Shown here: positions 33,781 to 45,092 of the stretch, in pieces
How the letters are laid out: every line of letters begins with the position of its first letter
Numbering within the stretch: the first letter of the stretch is position 1
Origin: Neoceratodus forsteri
Lineage: Eukaryota; Chordata; Ceratodontiformes; Ceratodontidae
DNA length: 64,000 bases
Direction: 5' to 3'
Assembly: GCA_016271365.2 (NCBI GenBank)
Contig: CM057451.1
Location: forward strand, 373,463,501 to 373,527,500
The notes under the pieces: model-generated
What the model was told of the DNA's origin: nothing
The model's database searches: none
What the model saw: only the letters and a program-made list of their open reading frames with translations
Program-made: the position numbers and the translations under genes

Positions 33781-33990
33781 TTTCAAAGGGCCTCAGTATA
33801 CACAACAGCGGTTAAGGAGGGAACCTGCTTCTTCCAGCAGAAAGGAAGAACTGGCATCACGGGGCGGTGCTAGAGGAGTTACCACCCGGGTGGGTGGGAG
33901 GAGCTAGCTTAAAGATTTTCCAGCAGCTCTTTAAGGAGAAAGGACACTGCCAAGAAGTGTGGATAGATCATCATATCCACGTCCCTAGAA
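33781..33990. repeat. DIRS-a right ITR (copy A2)
   Basis: The block TTCCAGCAGAAAGGAAGAAC, then CATCACGGGGCGGTGCTAG and ACCACCCGGGTGGGTGGGAG, inverts the left ITR block at 28440-28580. It ends TGTGGATAGATCATCATATC to CCTAGAA. Confidence 0.8.
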
Positions 33991-35590
33991 CTGTCGGAAG
34001 TCTCTTGCAGGTCTTGTTTGACCTGCTATGAAAGACTCTGCTGCTATCAAAGCTGTAACTTTGTGGGAGAAAATCTTTCCCCTGGATGGTGTTTAGCGCT
34101 ACATCTATAAAGTTCAGTATTTGAACAGGCTCTAGCTGGGACTTCTGTAGGTTTATCATGAATCTCAGGCTCTCCAAGGTGCTCCTCCCCATACACATTT
34201 TATGCCTCCTTCGAGCTGGCAGGCGGCTCCATCCTCCCCTTGAAGGGGATCTGCCTCCGTGAGGCTATCTCGCACCCGCCTAACTGGCTATCCCCCACGG
34301 TTACCCCCCATGATAGGGCTGGTGGTGAGGTGCCGCCCCTCCCACTCCAGGAAGTCAACACCTAGATTGCCGGGGGGAGGTGTGGGAGCAGCCTGCCATC
34401 ATTCAGCCTGTCTGCTCTGATCCTTTTCCTGTTTTCTCCCCGGACCCAAACATGTGCAATGGGTAGGATGACTGTCTCCACCTCCATGTGTGCGTGGGTC
34501 TAACCTTTCTAGCATCTCACCTGTGCTGACTCCCAGCTTACGCTGGGCGTCAGTCTACAGTGCGATACTGAATCCCCCCCACCCCCGAGGAAGGACAGCT
34601 GTCGGCAGACGCTCAATCTTTCCTCACCCCGGCTGACCCCCGAGTGACCAGAGTCCGTTCCCAACCCGGATCGCCAGCATGGCGCAAATTAAAGCATCCA
34701 GCGCCTCAGCCCTCTGCGCTACCAGGCTAGATTCCAAGGTGCGTTTTTACCAACTGAACTGAGCACCTTGCCTCTTTTTCTGTTTCCCTGAGACTAGTCA
34801 GTTGTCCAAGGGGGGGAAAACTACTACGCCTTGTTTTCTCTGATGCGCTGCCACCACAACCAGACACTTTGTAAAAACCCTTGGAGCTGAAGTGAGATCA
34901 AATGGGAGAGCTGTGCACTGGTATTGGCAGTCCCCCAGCTTGAATCAGAGGTATTTTCTGTGGGACTGTCTGACCGGGATCTGAAAATAGATGTCTTTCA
35001 GATCCAGGGATCCAAGCCAATGACCTTTCTGCAAAGATGGTATCACTGTCCTTAGTATGACCATCTTGAGTTTTTCTTTTTTCAAATGTTTGTTCGGTAA
35101 CCACAGGTCTAAAATGGGTCGCCACTCCCCATTTTTCTCGTGGGTCAGGAAGTATCTTGAAAACACTGCCCTGACACACTGGGAGGCAGGGACTTTGTCT
35201 ATAGCCTTTGATATTAAGTATTTTTTTTTTTCCTTTGTGTTTTTCACTTCCAGTTCCAGACTACTTTTTTTTCTGTGGGAGAGTGATCTGGATAACTTCA
35301 GTATTTCTGCTGTTAGGAAAGTGTTTGAACTGCAGACACAACCCCTGGCCCACTACATCCAGTACCCACTTGTCTGTGGTAATGCTTACCCATTCCTGAA
35401 AGTAGTGTGCCACACTTCCTCCCACTGGCAAAGGTTGGGCGACTTGGGCAAAACTGTAAGGCGTTTTGTTTTGGCTGGAGCTTAGGCACTGAAGCTGCAG
35501 CATCCCACCAGGAAGTCCTTTTCCCCCTTCTCTCTATAGTGACCTCTTTGTGGTTGGTACTCACAGGGAGTGTAAGAGACAGTAGGAAGG
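33991..35590 (-). pseudogene. DIRS-b RT and start of gag (copy B2, interrupted)
   Basis: 34945-35247 encodes RT fingers to palm: 'FSRYFLTHEKNGEWRPILDL', then 'LGSLDLKDIYFQIPV' with the first catalytic Asp present. Around 34795-34825 the second motif is degraded (P-L-D-N for Y-L-D-D, next to a G-run). 33971-34198 is the RT connection ('FMINLQKSQLEPVQILNFI'). 35261-35600 continues to the gag/pol border. A SINE (34183-34732) splits it, and CR1 C3 begins at about 35591. Confidence 0.75.
34183..34732 (-). mobile_element. tRNA-derived SINE, copy 3
   Basis: The flanking direct repeat is TCCAAGGTGC at 34173-34182 and 34733-34742. The head, read on minus from 34732, has A-box region TAGCGCAGAGGGCTGAGG and B-box-like GGGTTGGGAACGG. 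The 550-bp body is GC-rich. The tail is short (ATAAAATGTGTATGGGG) rather than poly(A). It splits the DIRS-b RT. Confidence 0.8.
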
Positions 35591-35719
35591 GAACCTCCCC
35601 CATCCAGGGAGCACCAGAGCCACCACCACTACCTCAGAGGTTGCGAAGAAAATACAGCAGTTGGACCACAGTGGGCTCAGGGAGGGTGAGGATGGTGGAA
35701 CAGAGGTACACCCAGTCAG

Positions 35720-36365
35720 TTGTTCCACTCCACAATCCATACACTATTCTGGGGGAGCATAGTTCCCCTATGGATGCACCCGCAGAGGAGACTAAGGAGG
35801 CTGAGGACAACTGTCACAAGGGAGGCCCACAGGAAGGAGGCAGAGGACACCACAGGGAAAGAGCAGCTCCTGGTGGGGGACTCAATTATTAGGGGGATAG
35901 AACTGGGGGGAGCAGGGAAAACTGATGTAAGGTGCCTGCCTGGTGCCATGGCTTGGAGGGACAAGAAGCGCATCCTCAGGATCACGAGAACAGCTGCACG
36001 GTAGTCTGAGCTGGACGTCATCGTCCACCTAGGGACAAATGACTTGGCTCATCATGAGATTAGAGCAGTGCAGGAGGACTTTGTAGAGTTGGGGAGGGGC
36101 CTAAGACAAGTAGCGCACACAGTATCCTTCTCAGAGGTGTTGCCTGTCAATGGCATCGGTGAGGCGAGGGTATTTTGCACCATGCAGTTTAATGAACGGT
36201 TGAAAAAATGGTGTGGAGCACAGGGGTTTGGCTTCATTGGGGACTGGGGTTCCAGCTGAAGGGACACCAGCCTATACTGGCAGGATGGTCTGCATCTGTC
36301 CAGGAAGGGAACAAGTCTTTTGAGCAATCTGTTTAAATGCTTCATTGGCAAGCTTTTAAACTAGT
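35720..36365 (+). pseudogene. CR1 ORF1 esterase-like (copy C3)
   Basis: 'LLVGDSIIRGIELGG' (Gly-Asp-Ser block), 'CLPGAMAWRDKKRIL', a stop at 36003 followed by V-H-L-G-T-N-D, 'FSEVLPV', and 'FNERLKKWCGAQGFGFIGDW'. It ends with the decayed D-G-L-H-L-S-R-K-G block around 36288. The order of blocks equals that of ORF1 in C2, so an SGNH hydrolase is inferred. An in-frame TGA at 36257-36259 and a stop at 36003 break it. Confidence 0.75.
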
Positions 36366-36449
36366 CAAGGGAGGAGGCAATGATAAGCAGCAGGAAAATC
36401 CCAGTCTCTCCCTACAAAACAGGGTACTAAATGAGAAAAAGACTGAGGT

Positions 36450-39230
36450 AGAAAGGTCAGTGGGGGATGCTGCAACAGAAGGTAAAGCCATCAAAAAATG
36501 GAGAGCCATGAGTACCAATTCCCATAGTCTTGGTAACAAGCTTCCTGAATTAGTGGCCTTGATGGAGGAGGAACATCTGGATATCGTGGCAGTCACAGAA
36601 ACATGGTACACACAAAACCATGACTGGGACGTAAACATACCAGGATACACTATCTACAGGAGGGACAGGGAGGGTAAAAGAGGAGGAGAGTAGCTCTTTA
36701 CAAAGGGAAGGAATCAAAGCAACAGAACAAAAAGGGTAAACAGGAGGAGAAAGAAAGCACTGTGTGGGTCAATTGGAGACAGGCAATGGCACCACAATCC
36801 GCAGGGTTGTATACAGACCCCCCTCTCAGGGGGAGGAAATGGACAAGGAAATGATAGAAAGTATACTTAGAATGGCAGAAAAAGGGGAGATATTGCTGAT
36901 AGGTGATCTGAATATGCCAGATGTTAACTGGAGTGCAGTTGCAGCAGCCACTTCTAAGTATGGGGTTATTCTAGATGCCCTACAGGGGCATGCCTTAGAC
37001 AACTAGTATTGGAACCCACTTGAGAGGGAGCAATCTTAGACCTGGTTCTCTCAAATGGAGATGGAGAGGGGATCACAGATGTAGAAGTGGGTAGCCATCT
37101 GGGAACTAGCGACCATCGAACAGTACGGTTCACAATAAACACAGCAATAGAGTCAAGCCATACATAGGCAAAAGTACTGGACTTTAGGAGGGCTGACTGC
37201 GCCAAAATGGGTGAGTGCCTAAGGAATGCACTAGCAAATGGGCAGGAAGGAGGGGGTGGAAGAACAATGGGGAATAATAAAAACTGCCATCACAGAGGTA
37301 ACAAGCCTTTGTGTGAAGCAAATAAACAAAACAAAACGATGTAAGAAACCACTATGGTTCTCAAAGGAAGTGGCAGTGAAGGTTCAAGAGAAAAAGAAAG
37401 CATTCAGGAAGTACAAGGAATCACAGAAGGAGCAGGACAGAGAACTGTATCAGTTAAAGTAAAAGGAAGCTGGGAAGGCAGTCAGAACAGCAAAGGCCCA
37501 AACCGAGGAAAAGATAGCCAACTCAGTTAAGAAGGGGGGATAAAACCTTTTATAGGTACATCAAGGAGCGAAGGAAGACCAAGGGAGGGATAGTGAGGCT
37601 TAATAAAGGGGAGAGGGGGTGGGCAGAGGGTGACTGTGAAAAGGCAGAGATACTAAAGAAATATTTTTGCTCAGTATTTACAAATGAAGAGGGGGAGGTA
37701 CCTAAAACAAACAATAGAAACACGCTGGATACAGAAATTGATACCAGCCCATTTACAGAAGAAAGGGTTCTGAAAGAACTTTAAAACTGAAGGTGGACAA
37801 AGCAATGGGGCCTGATGGGATTCATCCCAGAATTCTAAAAGAACTAAGGTAGAACTAGTGACACCACTGACTACCCTCTTTAACAAATCATGGGAGGATG
37901 GGGTGGTACCAGAGGACTGGAGGAGGGCAGATGTGATTCCCCTTCACAAAAGTGGGAGCAAGACAGAAGCAGAAAACTACAGACCTGTTAGTTTAACCTC
38001 AGTGATAGGGAAAATGATGGAATCACTTCTGAAGGAAAGAACTGTCGAGTATCTAGAGGCCAGAGGGGCACAGGACCTAAGACAGCATGGATTCACAGCG
38101 GGAAGGTGATGCCAGACTAATCTGATAGATTTTTGACTGGGTGACCAAAGTAGTAGATCGGGAGGGCTGTGGACATGGCCTACCTAGACTTTAGCAAGGC
38201 ATTTGACACAGTCCCACACAAAGATTAATATACAAGAAGCCAGCCTGGGAGTGGGTCCCAAGATGACAGCCTGGGTAAAGAATTGGCTGCAGAATAGGAT
38301 ACAGAGCGTAATAGTAAATGGAGTCCACTCTGAAGAAAGGGGTTACTAGTGGGTACCGCAGGTTCAGTATTAGACTGGTCCTCTCAATGTCTTTATACGA
38401 CATTGCAGAGGACTGGAAGGAAAGTATGTCTCTTTGCAGATGACACAAAGATCTGCAACAGAGTTGATGCACAAGGTGGGGTGGAAAGGATGAGAAAGGA
38501 CTTGGCAAGGTTAGAGGAATGGTCAAATGTATGGCAGCTTAGATTCAATGCTAAGAAGTGCAAGGTAATGCACCTGGGAAACAAAAACCCAGGGGAAGAG
38601 TACACAATGGGGGGTGAGATACTAACAGCAACAAAAATGGAAAGGGACCTGGGGGTAGTCATATCAGATGACCTAAAGGTGGGCAAGCAATTTGAGAGGG
38701 AAGCAAGGAGGGCTTGAGGGATACTGGGATGCATAGGGAGAGGCATCACCAGTAGAAAACAGGAAGTTATTATCCCTCTGTACAGACAGCTGGTCAGACC
38801 CCATCTGGAGTACTGCATGCAGTTCTGGAGACCCAATCTCCGCAAAGACACAGACAGGATGGAAGCTGTCCAGAGGAGGGCAACTAAAATGGTGCAGAGT
38901 CTGCACCGGAAGACATATGAAGAGACACTAAAGGAGCTTAATATGTATAGCCTCGAGGAAAGGAGGGAGAGGGGGGACATGATAGAAACTTTCAAGTACC
39001 TCAAGGGAATCAACAAAGTCCAAGAGAGTAGCATCTTTCAAAAAAAGAGGTGTGCAAGAACAAGGGGTACAATTTGAAGATAGAGTGGGGGCGGCTCAGA
39101 GGTAATTTAAGGAAGTATTTTTCCACAGAGAGGGTTGTGGATGCACCGGAACGGGCCTTCAGGAGGAGGTTGTGGAGTCAAAAACAGTGGTGGAATTCAA
39201 GTATGCATGGGACAGTCATAAGGCAATTCT
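36450..39230 (+). pseudogene. CR1 ORF2: endonuclease and RT (copy C3)
   Basis: The endonuclease has 'NSHSLGNKLPELVALM', 'LDIVAVTETWYTQ' (catalytic Glu kept), 'YRPPSQGEEMD' and 'LIGDLNMPDVNW'. In the RT, 'ADVIPLHKSGSKTEAENYRP' covers the fingers, 'MAYLDFSKAFDTVPH' lies at about 38175-38220, and 'VCLFADDTKICNR' near 38430 keeps the FADD motif. The C-terminus '[19 protein letters not shown]' is followed by 'NKVQESSIFQ'. At least six frameshifts or stops are present. The order matches C2. Confidence 0.8.
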
Positions 39231-39749
39231 AGGGGGTGGGGGTAGGAAGAAGTAGGCTGCTGGTTAACTAGGATCTGCAGCTTATCCATTAGGTAGGGAA
39301 ATGGTCAGACTGGGTGGGCCAAGCGGTCCTTATCTGCCGTCAAATTCTATGTTTCTATGTTTCTACAGGCCCTTGGGATTGTATTCTAACAGCAGATTTA
39401 TTTCTAAAGTTAGGGTGAGCAGTGACCACTAAACCAGCTAAAAGACTACCAAATACATACACCAAATTAAAAAGTCCCCAAAGCTTTTTAACTTGGCAGT
39501 ATAAAGCTTTAAAACTGTAATAAAAAAAGTTTAAAAGATTAGATCACTGAGTACCAACTGTAAGGTACTGTGACAAGTAACACTCAAGCAAACAGAAAGG
39601 AAATGATTCTTGTCTGAACCTCTTTCTGGTTCTGAAAGGGGAGGTAGGGATGGGATTGCTAACCCATTATTTCCAGTAACTTCGAATAAAGTCCGAACCA
39701 TCCATTGCTTCACCGGATACAAAATGGCACCCCAAGGGGAAATGAGTTA

Positions 39750-40345
39750 AGTATAGAGAGGGATCCCTTGGAAGAAACAACATTACTATGGTAATTTTTT
39801 TTTCAAATCCTAGGAATCCCTCACTTATGCCTTTTTTTTTTTTTTTTGCACTTGCTTGGCTCCCACGGCTTTCAGAGGAGGCCTTGTACCCCCTCCTACT
39901 CCATCTGCCTGGGCTATTCAAGGCTACCCCTTCCCTGGTTTCACTGTTGCTAGGGGGGACGGGGGATGTATACTATTTTTCCCCATTTTCTTCCGTTACC
40001 CCCTGAGGATGTTGGCACGAAGGCCATACGTCCTAGTGCAGACAACATTGCCAAGCGCCCACAACATCCTCCCCTCCCTGGCTCCGGAGAGCCGCTGTTG
40101 CCCCTGAAAGCCCGTGCTTCCACTGGCACCAGGAGCGTCGGGTGCATGAGGCACCCCAGTAACCCACCCCAGGGGGAGGAGAGCATCCATTGGGATGCGC
40201 AGTCCTCTGTCCCCGCACTGACCCCCGGCAACCCTGAGTCAGTTTCCGAACCCGTGTCGCTGGCATAGCGCAAGGTGTAGCATCCAGCACCTCAACCCTC
40301 AGCACCACTGGGCCGGACCCCCTCACTGATGCTTAACAACTGCAG
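39750..40345. repeat. DIRS-b ICR split by a SINE (copy B3)
   Basis: GAGAGGGATCCCTTGGAAGA then ACAACATTACTATGGTAA (about 39758-39796) matches the first ICR half of copy B2 (22505-22545). The second half, AATCCCTCACTTATGC, is cut at 39830 by SINE copy 4 and continues at 40333. Confidence 0.7.
39831..40319 (-). mobile_element. tRNA-derived SINE, copy 4
   Basis: Direct repeats CCCTCACTTATGC (39818-39830) and CCCTCACTGATGC (40320-40332) differ at one base. The head on minus from 40319 has A-box region TGGTGCTGAGGGTTGAGG and B-box-like GGGTTCGGAAACT. The element ends in a long A-tail on minus (T-run 39832-39847). It is inserted within the DIRS-b ICR. Confidence 0.85.
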
Positions 40346-40404
40346 ACTCCACAGAAGTATCTTGGGATGCTGGATACAGTACCTACTTGAGAAAAAGTAA
40401 ATAA

Positions 40405-41483
40405 ACTGGAGAGTCTGGGGGTGGGACAGAAAATAACGAGGTGGGTGGAGAACTGGCTGATGGATAAAAGACAGAGGGTGGGGTAAAGGGGGTGCATTCT
40501 GGGGAAGGGGTCCTCCAGGGGTCAGTGCTAGGGCCCATACTATTTAATATCTACATCAGCCACACAGCGGAGGGGCTACAGGAGAGGGTCTGCCTTTTTG
40601 CAGATGATACGAAGATCTGCAGCAGGGTGGACACACCAGAAGGGGGTGGAGGCTATGAGGGAAGTTCTAATGTTGCTGGAGAGGTGGTTGGAAACATGGC
40701 AGCTAAAATTTAATGCCAAAAAATGCACAGTGATGCACATGGGGTGGAATAATCCTCAGGTAAAGTATATACTGGGGGAGATGAAAGCAACTGAGCAGGA
40801 GAAGGATCTAGGAATCAATCACAAGCAACCTCAAGGTGGGGACACAATGCAGCAAGGCAGTGGGCAAAGCAAACAGAATGCTGGCATGAATAGGGAGAGG
40901 GATAACTAGTAGAAAGCGGGAGGTGTTGATGCCATTCTACAAATCCATGGTGAGGCCCCACCTGGAGTATGGGGTTCAGTTCTGGAGGCCTCACCAATGA
41001 AAGGATATAGATAGCATGGAAAGAGTACAGAGAAAGGCCACCAAGACGGTGCATGGGCTAGTTGGGAAGCCATACGAAGTGAGGCTGAGGGTGCTGGATT
41101 TGTACCCACTGGAGATCAGGAGGGAGAGGGGTGACATGATAGAGATATTCAAGTATGTAAAGGGGATTAATAAAGTGGGGGTGGGGAGCTTATTCATAGA
41201 CAAGGTAGGCGCTAGAACTAGAGGGTATGGATCGAGGGTGGAGGGGGTAGGCTTAAGGGGAACATGAGGGGTGTTTCTTCATGGAGAGTCGTGGTGCTCT
41301 GGAACAGTCTGCCAGAGGAAGTGGTAGGGGCCAAAACTGTGGAGGGATTCAAGAGGGCATGGGACAAACACAAGGCGTTGACTAGGGAGTGGAGGGTGGA
41401 ATCTATGGTAGAGGGGACAAGTAAAGGGGGGTGGGCAGATTAGATGGGCCAAGAAGGTCCTTTTCTGCTGACACACATCTATG
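40405..41483 (+). pseudogene. CR1-like LINE 3' fragment (copy C4)
   Basis: 5'-truncated RT: 'VLQGSVLGPILFNIYI', 'RVCLFADDTKICSRVD' (FADD intact), 'LKFNAKKCTVMHMGWNNPQ', 'RATKTVHGLVGKPYEVRL' and 'ERGDMIEIFKYVKGINKV'. The 3' end at 41483 reads CACATCTATG. Short repeats AATAAA at 40399-40404 and 41484-41489 may be the target duplication. Rejoining the flanks restores DIRS-b sequence leading into AAAAGGTTCTGCAAGAC. Confidence 0.85.
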
Positions 41484-41489
41484 AATAAA

Positions 41490-42500
41490 AGGTTCTGCAA
41501 GACAGTAGTGCCAAATCTGGCATCTCTTCTGGACTGTAAGACTAGACAGTAGTGCTTTATGAAAGTGTGTACTGTTTTCCAGGTAGATACTTTACACATT
41601 TCTTGTAGGGAGACACCTCTGAAAGTTGCAACAGAGGCAGACGTGCCTCTTGTAGAGTAGGTCCTGAGGCCTTCAGGTGTCAACTTGCCAGCTTTGGCAT
41701 AACAGAACTGACTGCAGGAAACCATCCAATGAGCAATGGTTCTCCTGGATGCTGGTCTACCTTACTTCACCATAAGTGACAAACAGCTGAGTACTGGTGG
41801 ACCTGACATCCTCTGTGTGGTCCAAGTAGTACCTCAGAACTCTCTTAACATCCAGACTGTGGTGCTTTTGCTCCCCTGGGTGGATTTGATTCAGATGAAA
41901 TTCAGACACCACTTTGGGGAGGAATTTTCTGTTAGTTTTCAAGACTATCTTGTTCCTATGGAATACGATATAGTCAGGATCTGTAACCAGGGCTTGAAGC
42001 TTGCTTACCCTTTTGGCAGATGTGAGTGCCACCAGGAAACCTGCTTTCCATGTCTCCTACTTTAGGGCAACAGTTGCCATATGATCAAAAGGAGCATCCA
42101 TCAGCTGAGTGACACACTGGTTCAAGTCCCAAGGAGGAACAGACCCTTTACTGGAGGGAACAAGTGAGAAAGGCTTTTAAAGAACCATTTGACAATGGGT
42201 TGTGAGGCCACTGACCTATCCTTGCCAACTGAAGTGTATGCAGACACCACTGTCAGATATTCCTTCAGGGTTAAGGACCCAAGACCGAGGGACTGGAGGT
42301 GGACCAGGTAGTCTAGGATTGAAGGGATGCTTTCCTGAAGGGGGGATGAGCTTCTTTCACCAAAGTGAAAGTATTTTCCACATTGAGGCATACGTTTTCC
42401 TAGTTGCTGGCTTCCTGGACACTGTAACAGACTTCCAGAACCTCCTCAGACAGGTTTAGTTCAGAGAACTCTAACTCTTCAAGTATCAAGTTCCAAGGCA
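41490..42500 (-). pseudogene. DIRS-b tyrosine recombinase (copy B3)
   Basis: The C-terminus at 41490-41725 has 'LRTYSTRGTSASVATFRG', where the box reads Y-S-T-R (His lost). The Tyr segment is 'TVHTFIKHYCLVLQSRR'. 41757-42032 has 'MALTSAKRVSKLQAL' (first Arg context A-K-R) and 'FLPKVVSEFHLNQ'. 42122-42391 is the N-terminal part. Frameshifts lie near 41740 and 42060. Confidence 0.8.
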
Positions 42501-43260
42501 CACAGCTCTCGGATCTGAGAATGTTAACCTGCCTGGGACAGTGATCAGACTATACCTCAGGGGAAAGCTGATGAGAAGCTTGATGGAGAGGGACAGGAGA
42601 AGAGTAACAAATCTGCCTAGCCCAGTCTGGAGCTATAAGGAACACTTTTGCTGATGCCCTTCTCAGTTTTAGCAGCACCCAGGGCAAAAGTGGGAATGGT
42701 GGTAAGGTACAGAGAAATTTCCTTTCTAGTCGAGGACTAGGGCATCCTAGGGGGACTGCAACAGAACAGTGGGAGCTGAGTTTTCCCAGGATGCGAAGAG
42801 AACCATTTCTGGTGTACCCCACCTTCTGAACACTGTGGCCGGCACCTGCTTATTCAATGTCCATTCATTGTTTCCCTGGCTGATTCTGCTTAGATAATCT
42901 GCCAGAATGTTGTCTTTCCCTGGCAAGTGTACTGCCAATGGGTGAACATCTAGGGAATATGTTAGGTTCCAGATGTTCACTGCTCTTGTGCACAGTTTTG
43001 AAGATCTTATTCCTCCCTGTTTGTTCATATAATACATGGTAGTGGTGTTGCCTTCCCTGATCTGGATGGGCTAAGCCCACGTGAGAGGAAAAGGGTTGCA
43101 TTGCCAAGTACACTGCCCAGAGCTGCAGGAGGTTTATGTGCTCCTGAGACTCCTGTGGGCTCCACATACTGCTTACAGTAAGGTCTTCCAGGTGGGCAGC
43201 CAGGCAGGGAGCCATCTGTAGTGAGTATGACTGTGGGTAATTGTTGAAGAAAGGAAACTC
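42501..43260 (-). pseudogene. DIRS-b RNase H and pol linker (copy B3)
   Basis: 42747-43037 reads 'MYYMNKQGGIRSSKLCTRAV', 'LAVHLPGKDNILADYLSRI' (RNase H end) and 'QVPATVFRRWGTPEMVLFAS'. 42550-42822 holds the linker, including 'LRRASAKVFLIAPDWARQIC', the L-I-A-P-x-W-x-R-Q block of the DIRS linker. 42865-43215 covers the RNase H start in another frame. Confidence 0.7.
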
Positions 43261-44300
43261 CCTCTCGGAGGTGGTCTTCTTCCTTCTACCACTCCAGTGC
43301 CCTTAACAGACACTTTATGACAGGCACAATTTTTTTAGAGGATCCCACCTCTGGGACCAGAAACTGCTAAGGTAGTACTGGATCTATAATTTGGAAGCTG
43401 GCACCACTGCCATGGATGAGGCCATGTGCCTCAGCAACTGTAGGAAATCCCTTACAGATCTGAGCTGTCCTGCTCTGAAGGATTCTGCAAGTACAACTTT
43501 CCTGCCTCACCCTGATGGGTATCTAACTTTGTCCCTATAAAGTCCAGTACCTGAACTAGTTCTGTCTGGGACTTTGGGGTATTTATCAGGAAATCTAGGT
43601 CTTCCAGGATGTGCTGTGTGAGCAGGAGGAAGGACTTGGCCTCCTTGTGTAACTTTCCTGATACTAGCCAGTCGGCCAGGTAGGGGAAAACCATCACTCC
43701 TTGCTTCCTCAATGTGTAGCCACCATGGCTAGCACTTTGTGAACACTCCGTGTGCAGAGGACAGGCCAAAGGGAAGGACTGAACTGGTAGTGGCAGTTCC
43801 GTACTCTGAATCTGAGGTACTTTTCTGTGACTGGGCCTGACTGGTATGAGAGAACAGGTGTCTTTCAGATCCAGTGACGCTAGTCAATCTCCTTGCTGCA
43901 GTGATGGAGTCACTGATACCAGTGTTACCATCCTCAACGTTTCCGTTTTTAAGTGTTCGCTCAGGTATCTGAAGTCTAAAATGGGCAGCCACTCCCAATT
44001 TTCCTTGTGGGTCAGGAAGTATCCTGAGTAAAAGCCCCCTCTCCCACTGTGAGGAAGGGACTTTCTCCACTGCATCTGCTTGTAGCAACTTCTTTACCTC
44101 TAACTCCAGCAAGAGTTTTTCTTTTGGAGTATGAGTGATGAAAGTTTTGTGACTGCGGTTCTGGAAATTTTCTAAACTGCAAGGTCAGACCCTGACTTAC
44201 TATTTCCAGGACCCACTTGTATGTGGTTATTCTTTCCCATTCCTGGAAATAGTGAGTCAGCCTTCCCCCCACTGGCAATGGCTGGGCAACCTGTACTGAT
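43261..44300 (-). pseudogene. DIRS-b reverse transcriptase (copy B3)
   Basis: 43884-44112 carries the entry and fingers ('SGYFLTHKENWEWLPILDF'). 43452-43769 holds the palm motif 'VMVFPYLADWLVSG', so YLDD reads YLAD. 'DFLINTPKSQTELVQVLDFI' follows. 44012-44278 has 'MPVGGRLTHYFQEWERITTY', typical of the segment before the DIRS RT. Several frameshifts are present. Confidence 0.75.
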
Positions 44301-45092
44301 TTGTCAAGGGTTTTACTTCACCTAGGCTTTGGGAACAGGCGCTGCATCCACAAGGCTGGGACCTCTTCTGCTCCTACCCCTGAAGAAACCCCTCTGAGAG
44401 GTGAAGTCATAAGTATTTTATGTGTGGGAGTTAGTAACCCCTGCCTCCATCTCCCCTTCCAGAAAGCCTGCTGGAAGTGGAGGCCCTTTATTTCTCAGTA
44501 TTACTCTTGCAGGTGGTTTTGTATTCATCCACCTTCTTCATGTATGCCTCTGTCTTGCCACCAAACAAGGAATTCCCTCAGAAGAGGAATACACTGTTTT
44601 TGTTTGAGTATCCTGAAAGGGGTCTGCGGTTCTAAGCCAAGCGGACCTTCTTAGGGACACTGCATGTGCCATGACCCAAGATACAGTGTCACTGGTATCC
44701 ACTGCCATGTGGAACTGTACTTGGCGGCATGCATGGCGGTCTGTTGTGCCAGCTAAATCATGTGCCAGGTCACCAGCAGCTTTTTTTTCTCATGGCCAAA
44801 ATGGAGCTCCAGAGGGCTTTTCGGTACTGAGCTGTGTAGGCCATGTATGCTGCCTGCCTTAAAAGTCAGGAAGTTGAGGTATAGACTTTTTTGCCCTTGC
44901 TATCCAGTTTCCTGGAATCTTTCTCTGGAGGCTGGAAAGAAAAGCGGCACTTTGGCCTCATCACAGGCGGCAGTCTGAACCACCCCCACATGATCAGTAC
45001 AAGTACTCAGTGCGCTGTTTGTCCACCTGATATTTTTCATCTATTTTTTGTCTGTAACCCCCCCCCCCATGCCCCCATCTAGGGGCATAAAA
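44301..45092 (-). pseudogene. DIRS-b gag-like ORF1, C-terminal part (copy B3)
   Basis: On minus, about 44700-44600 reads 'DTVSWVMAHAVSLRRSAWLR'. This is equivalent to 'DTAGWSLAFAVSLRRHAWLR' in the DIRS-c gag at 50500, a conserved helix-rich gag segment. Further upstream is 'SRKLDSKGKKVY' (about 44920), matching 'LLLDQYGRKVYASF' of DIRS-c. The ORF runs into the C-run at 45059-45068 and is then cut by the DIRS-c insertion at 45093. Confidence 0.65.

Larger units (their letters stand above)
28390..33990 (-). mobile_element. DIRS-a retrotransposon, structurally complete (copy A2)
   Basis: A 5.6-kb element with the same layout and ITR sequences as 1764-7620. The left end is GTTACTCACCTGTAAC and the right end is CCACGTCCCTAGAA. 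The ICR at 28620-28690 carries the complements of both ends. Flanks TAAAAAC and TGTCGG rejoin into DIRS-b RT sequence with no obvious target duplication, as expected for YR-mediated insertion. All genes are frameshifted. Confidence 0.85.
22094..35590 (-). mobile_element. DIRS-b retrotransposon split by later insertions (copy B2)
   Basis: The element is recognised in pieces: 22094-24468 (ITR, ICR, recombinase, linker, RNase H), 28171-28389, 33991-34182 and 34733-35590 (RT and the start of gag). The breaks are a CR1 (24472-28170), a complete DIRS-a (28390-33990) and a SINE (34183-34732). It ends at a CR1 at 35591. The pieces run in the same order as the DIRS-b copy at 39367-45092. For example, the '...GGATCCCATCTTTGGGACCA' block at 28274 corresponds to 43342. 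A single original element is inferred. Confidence 0.75.
35591..39366 (+). mobile_element. CR1-like LINE, near full length (copy C3)
   Basis: A plus-strand LINE with esterase-type ORF1 (from about 35720), ORF2 (about 36450-39230) and a CR1-type 3' end at 39340-39366 containing two TTCTATG-like units. It lies at the end of the DIRS-b copy B2. The 5' boundary is approximate because neither flank gives a clear duplication. Confidence 0.8.
39367..45092 (-). mobile_element. DIRS-b retrotransposon (copy B3)
   Basis: A third DIRS-b copy, coding strand minus: ITR inner part and ICR (39400-40345, interrupted by a SINE), recombinase (41490-42500), linker/RNase H (42500-43260), RT (43260-44300) and gag (44300-45092). 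A CR1 fragment (40405-41483) sits between ICR and recombinase. At 45093 a complete DIRS-c element interrupts the gag. Gag-like sequence may resume at 52912. The outer left ITR is not seen. Confidence 0.75.
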
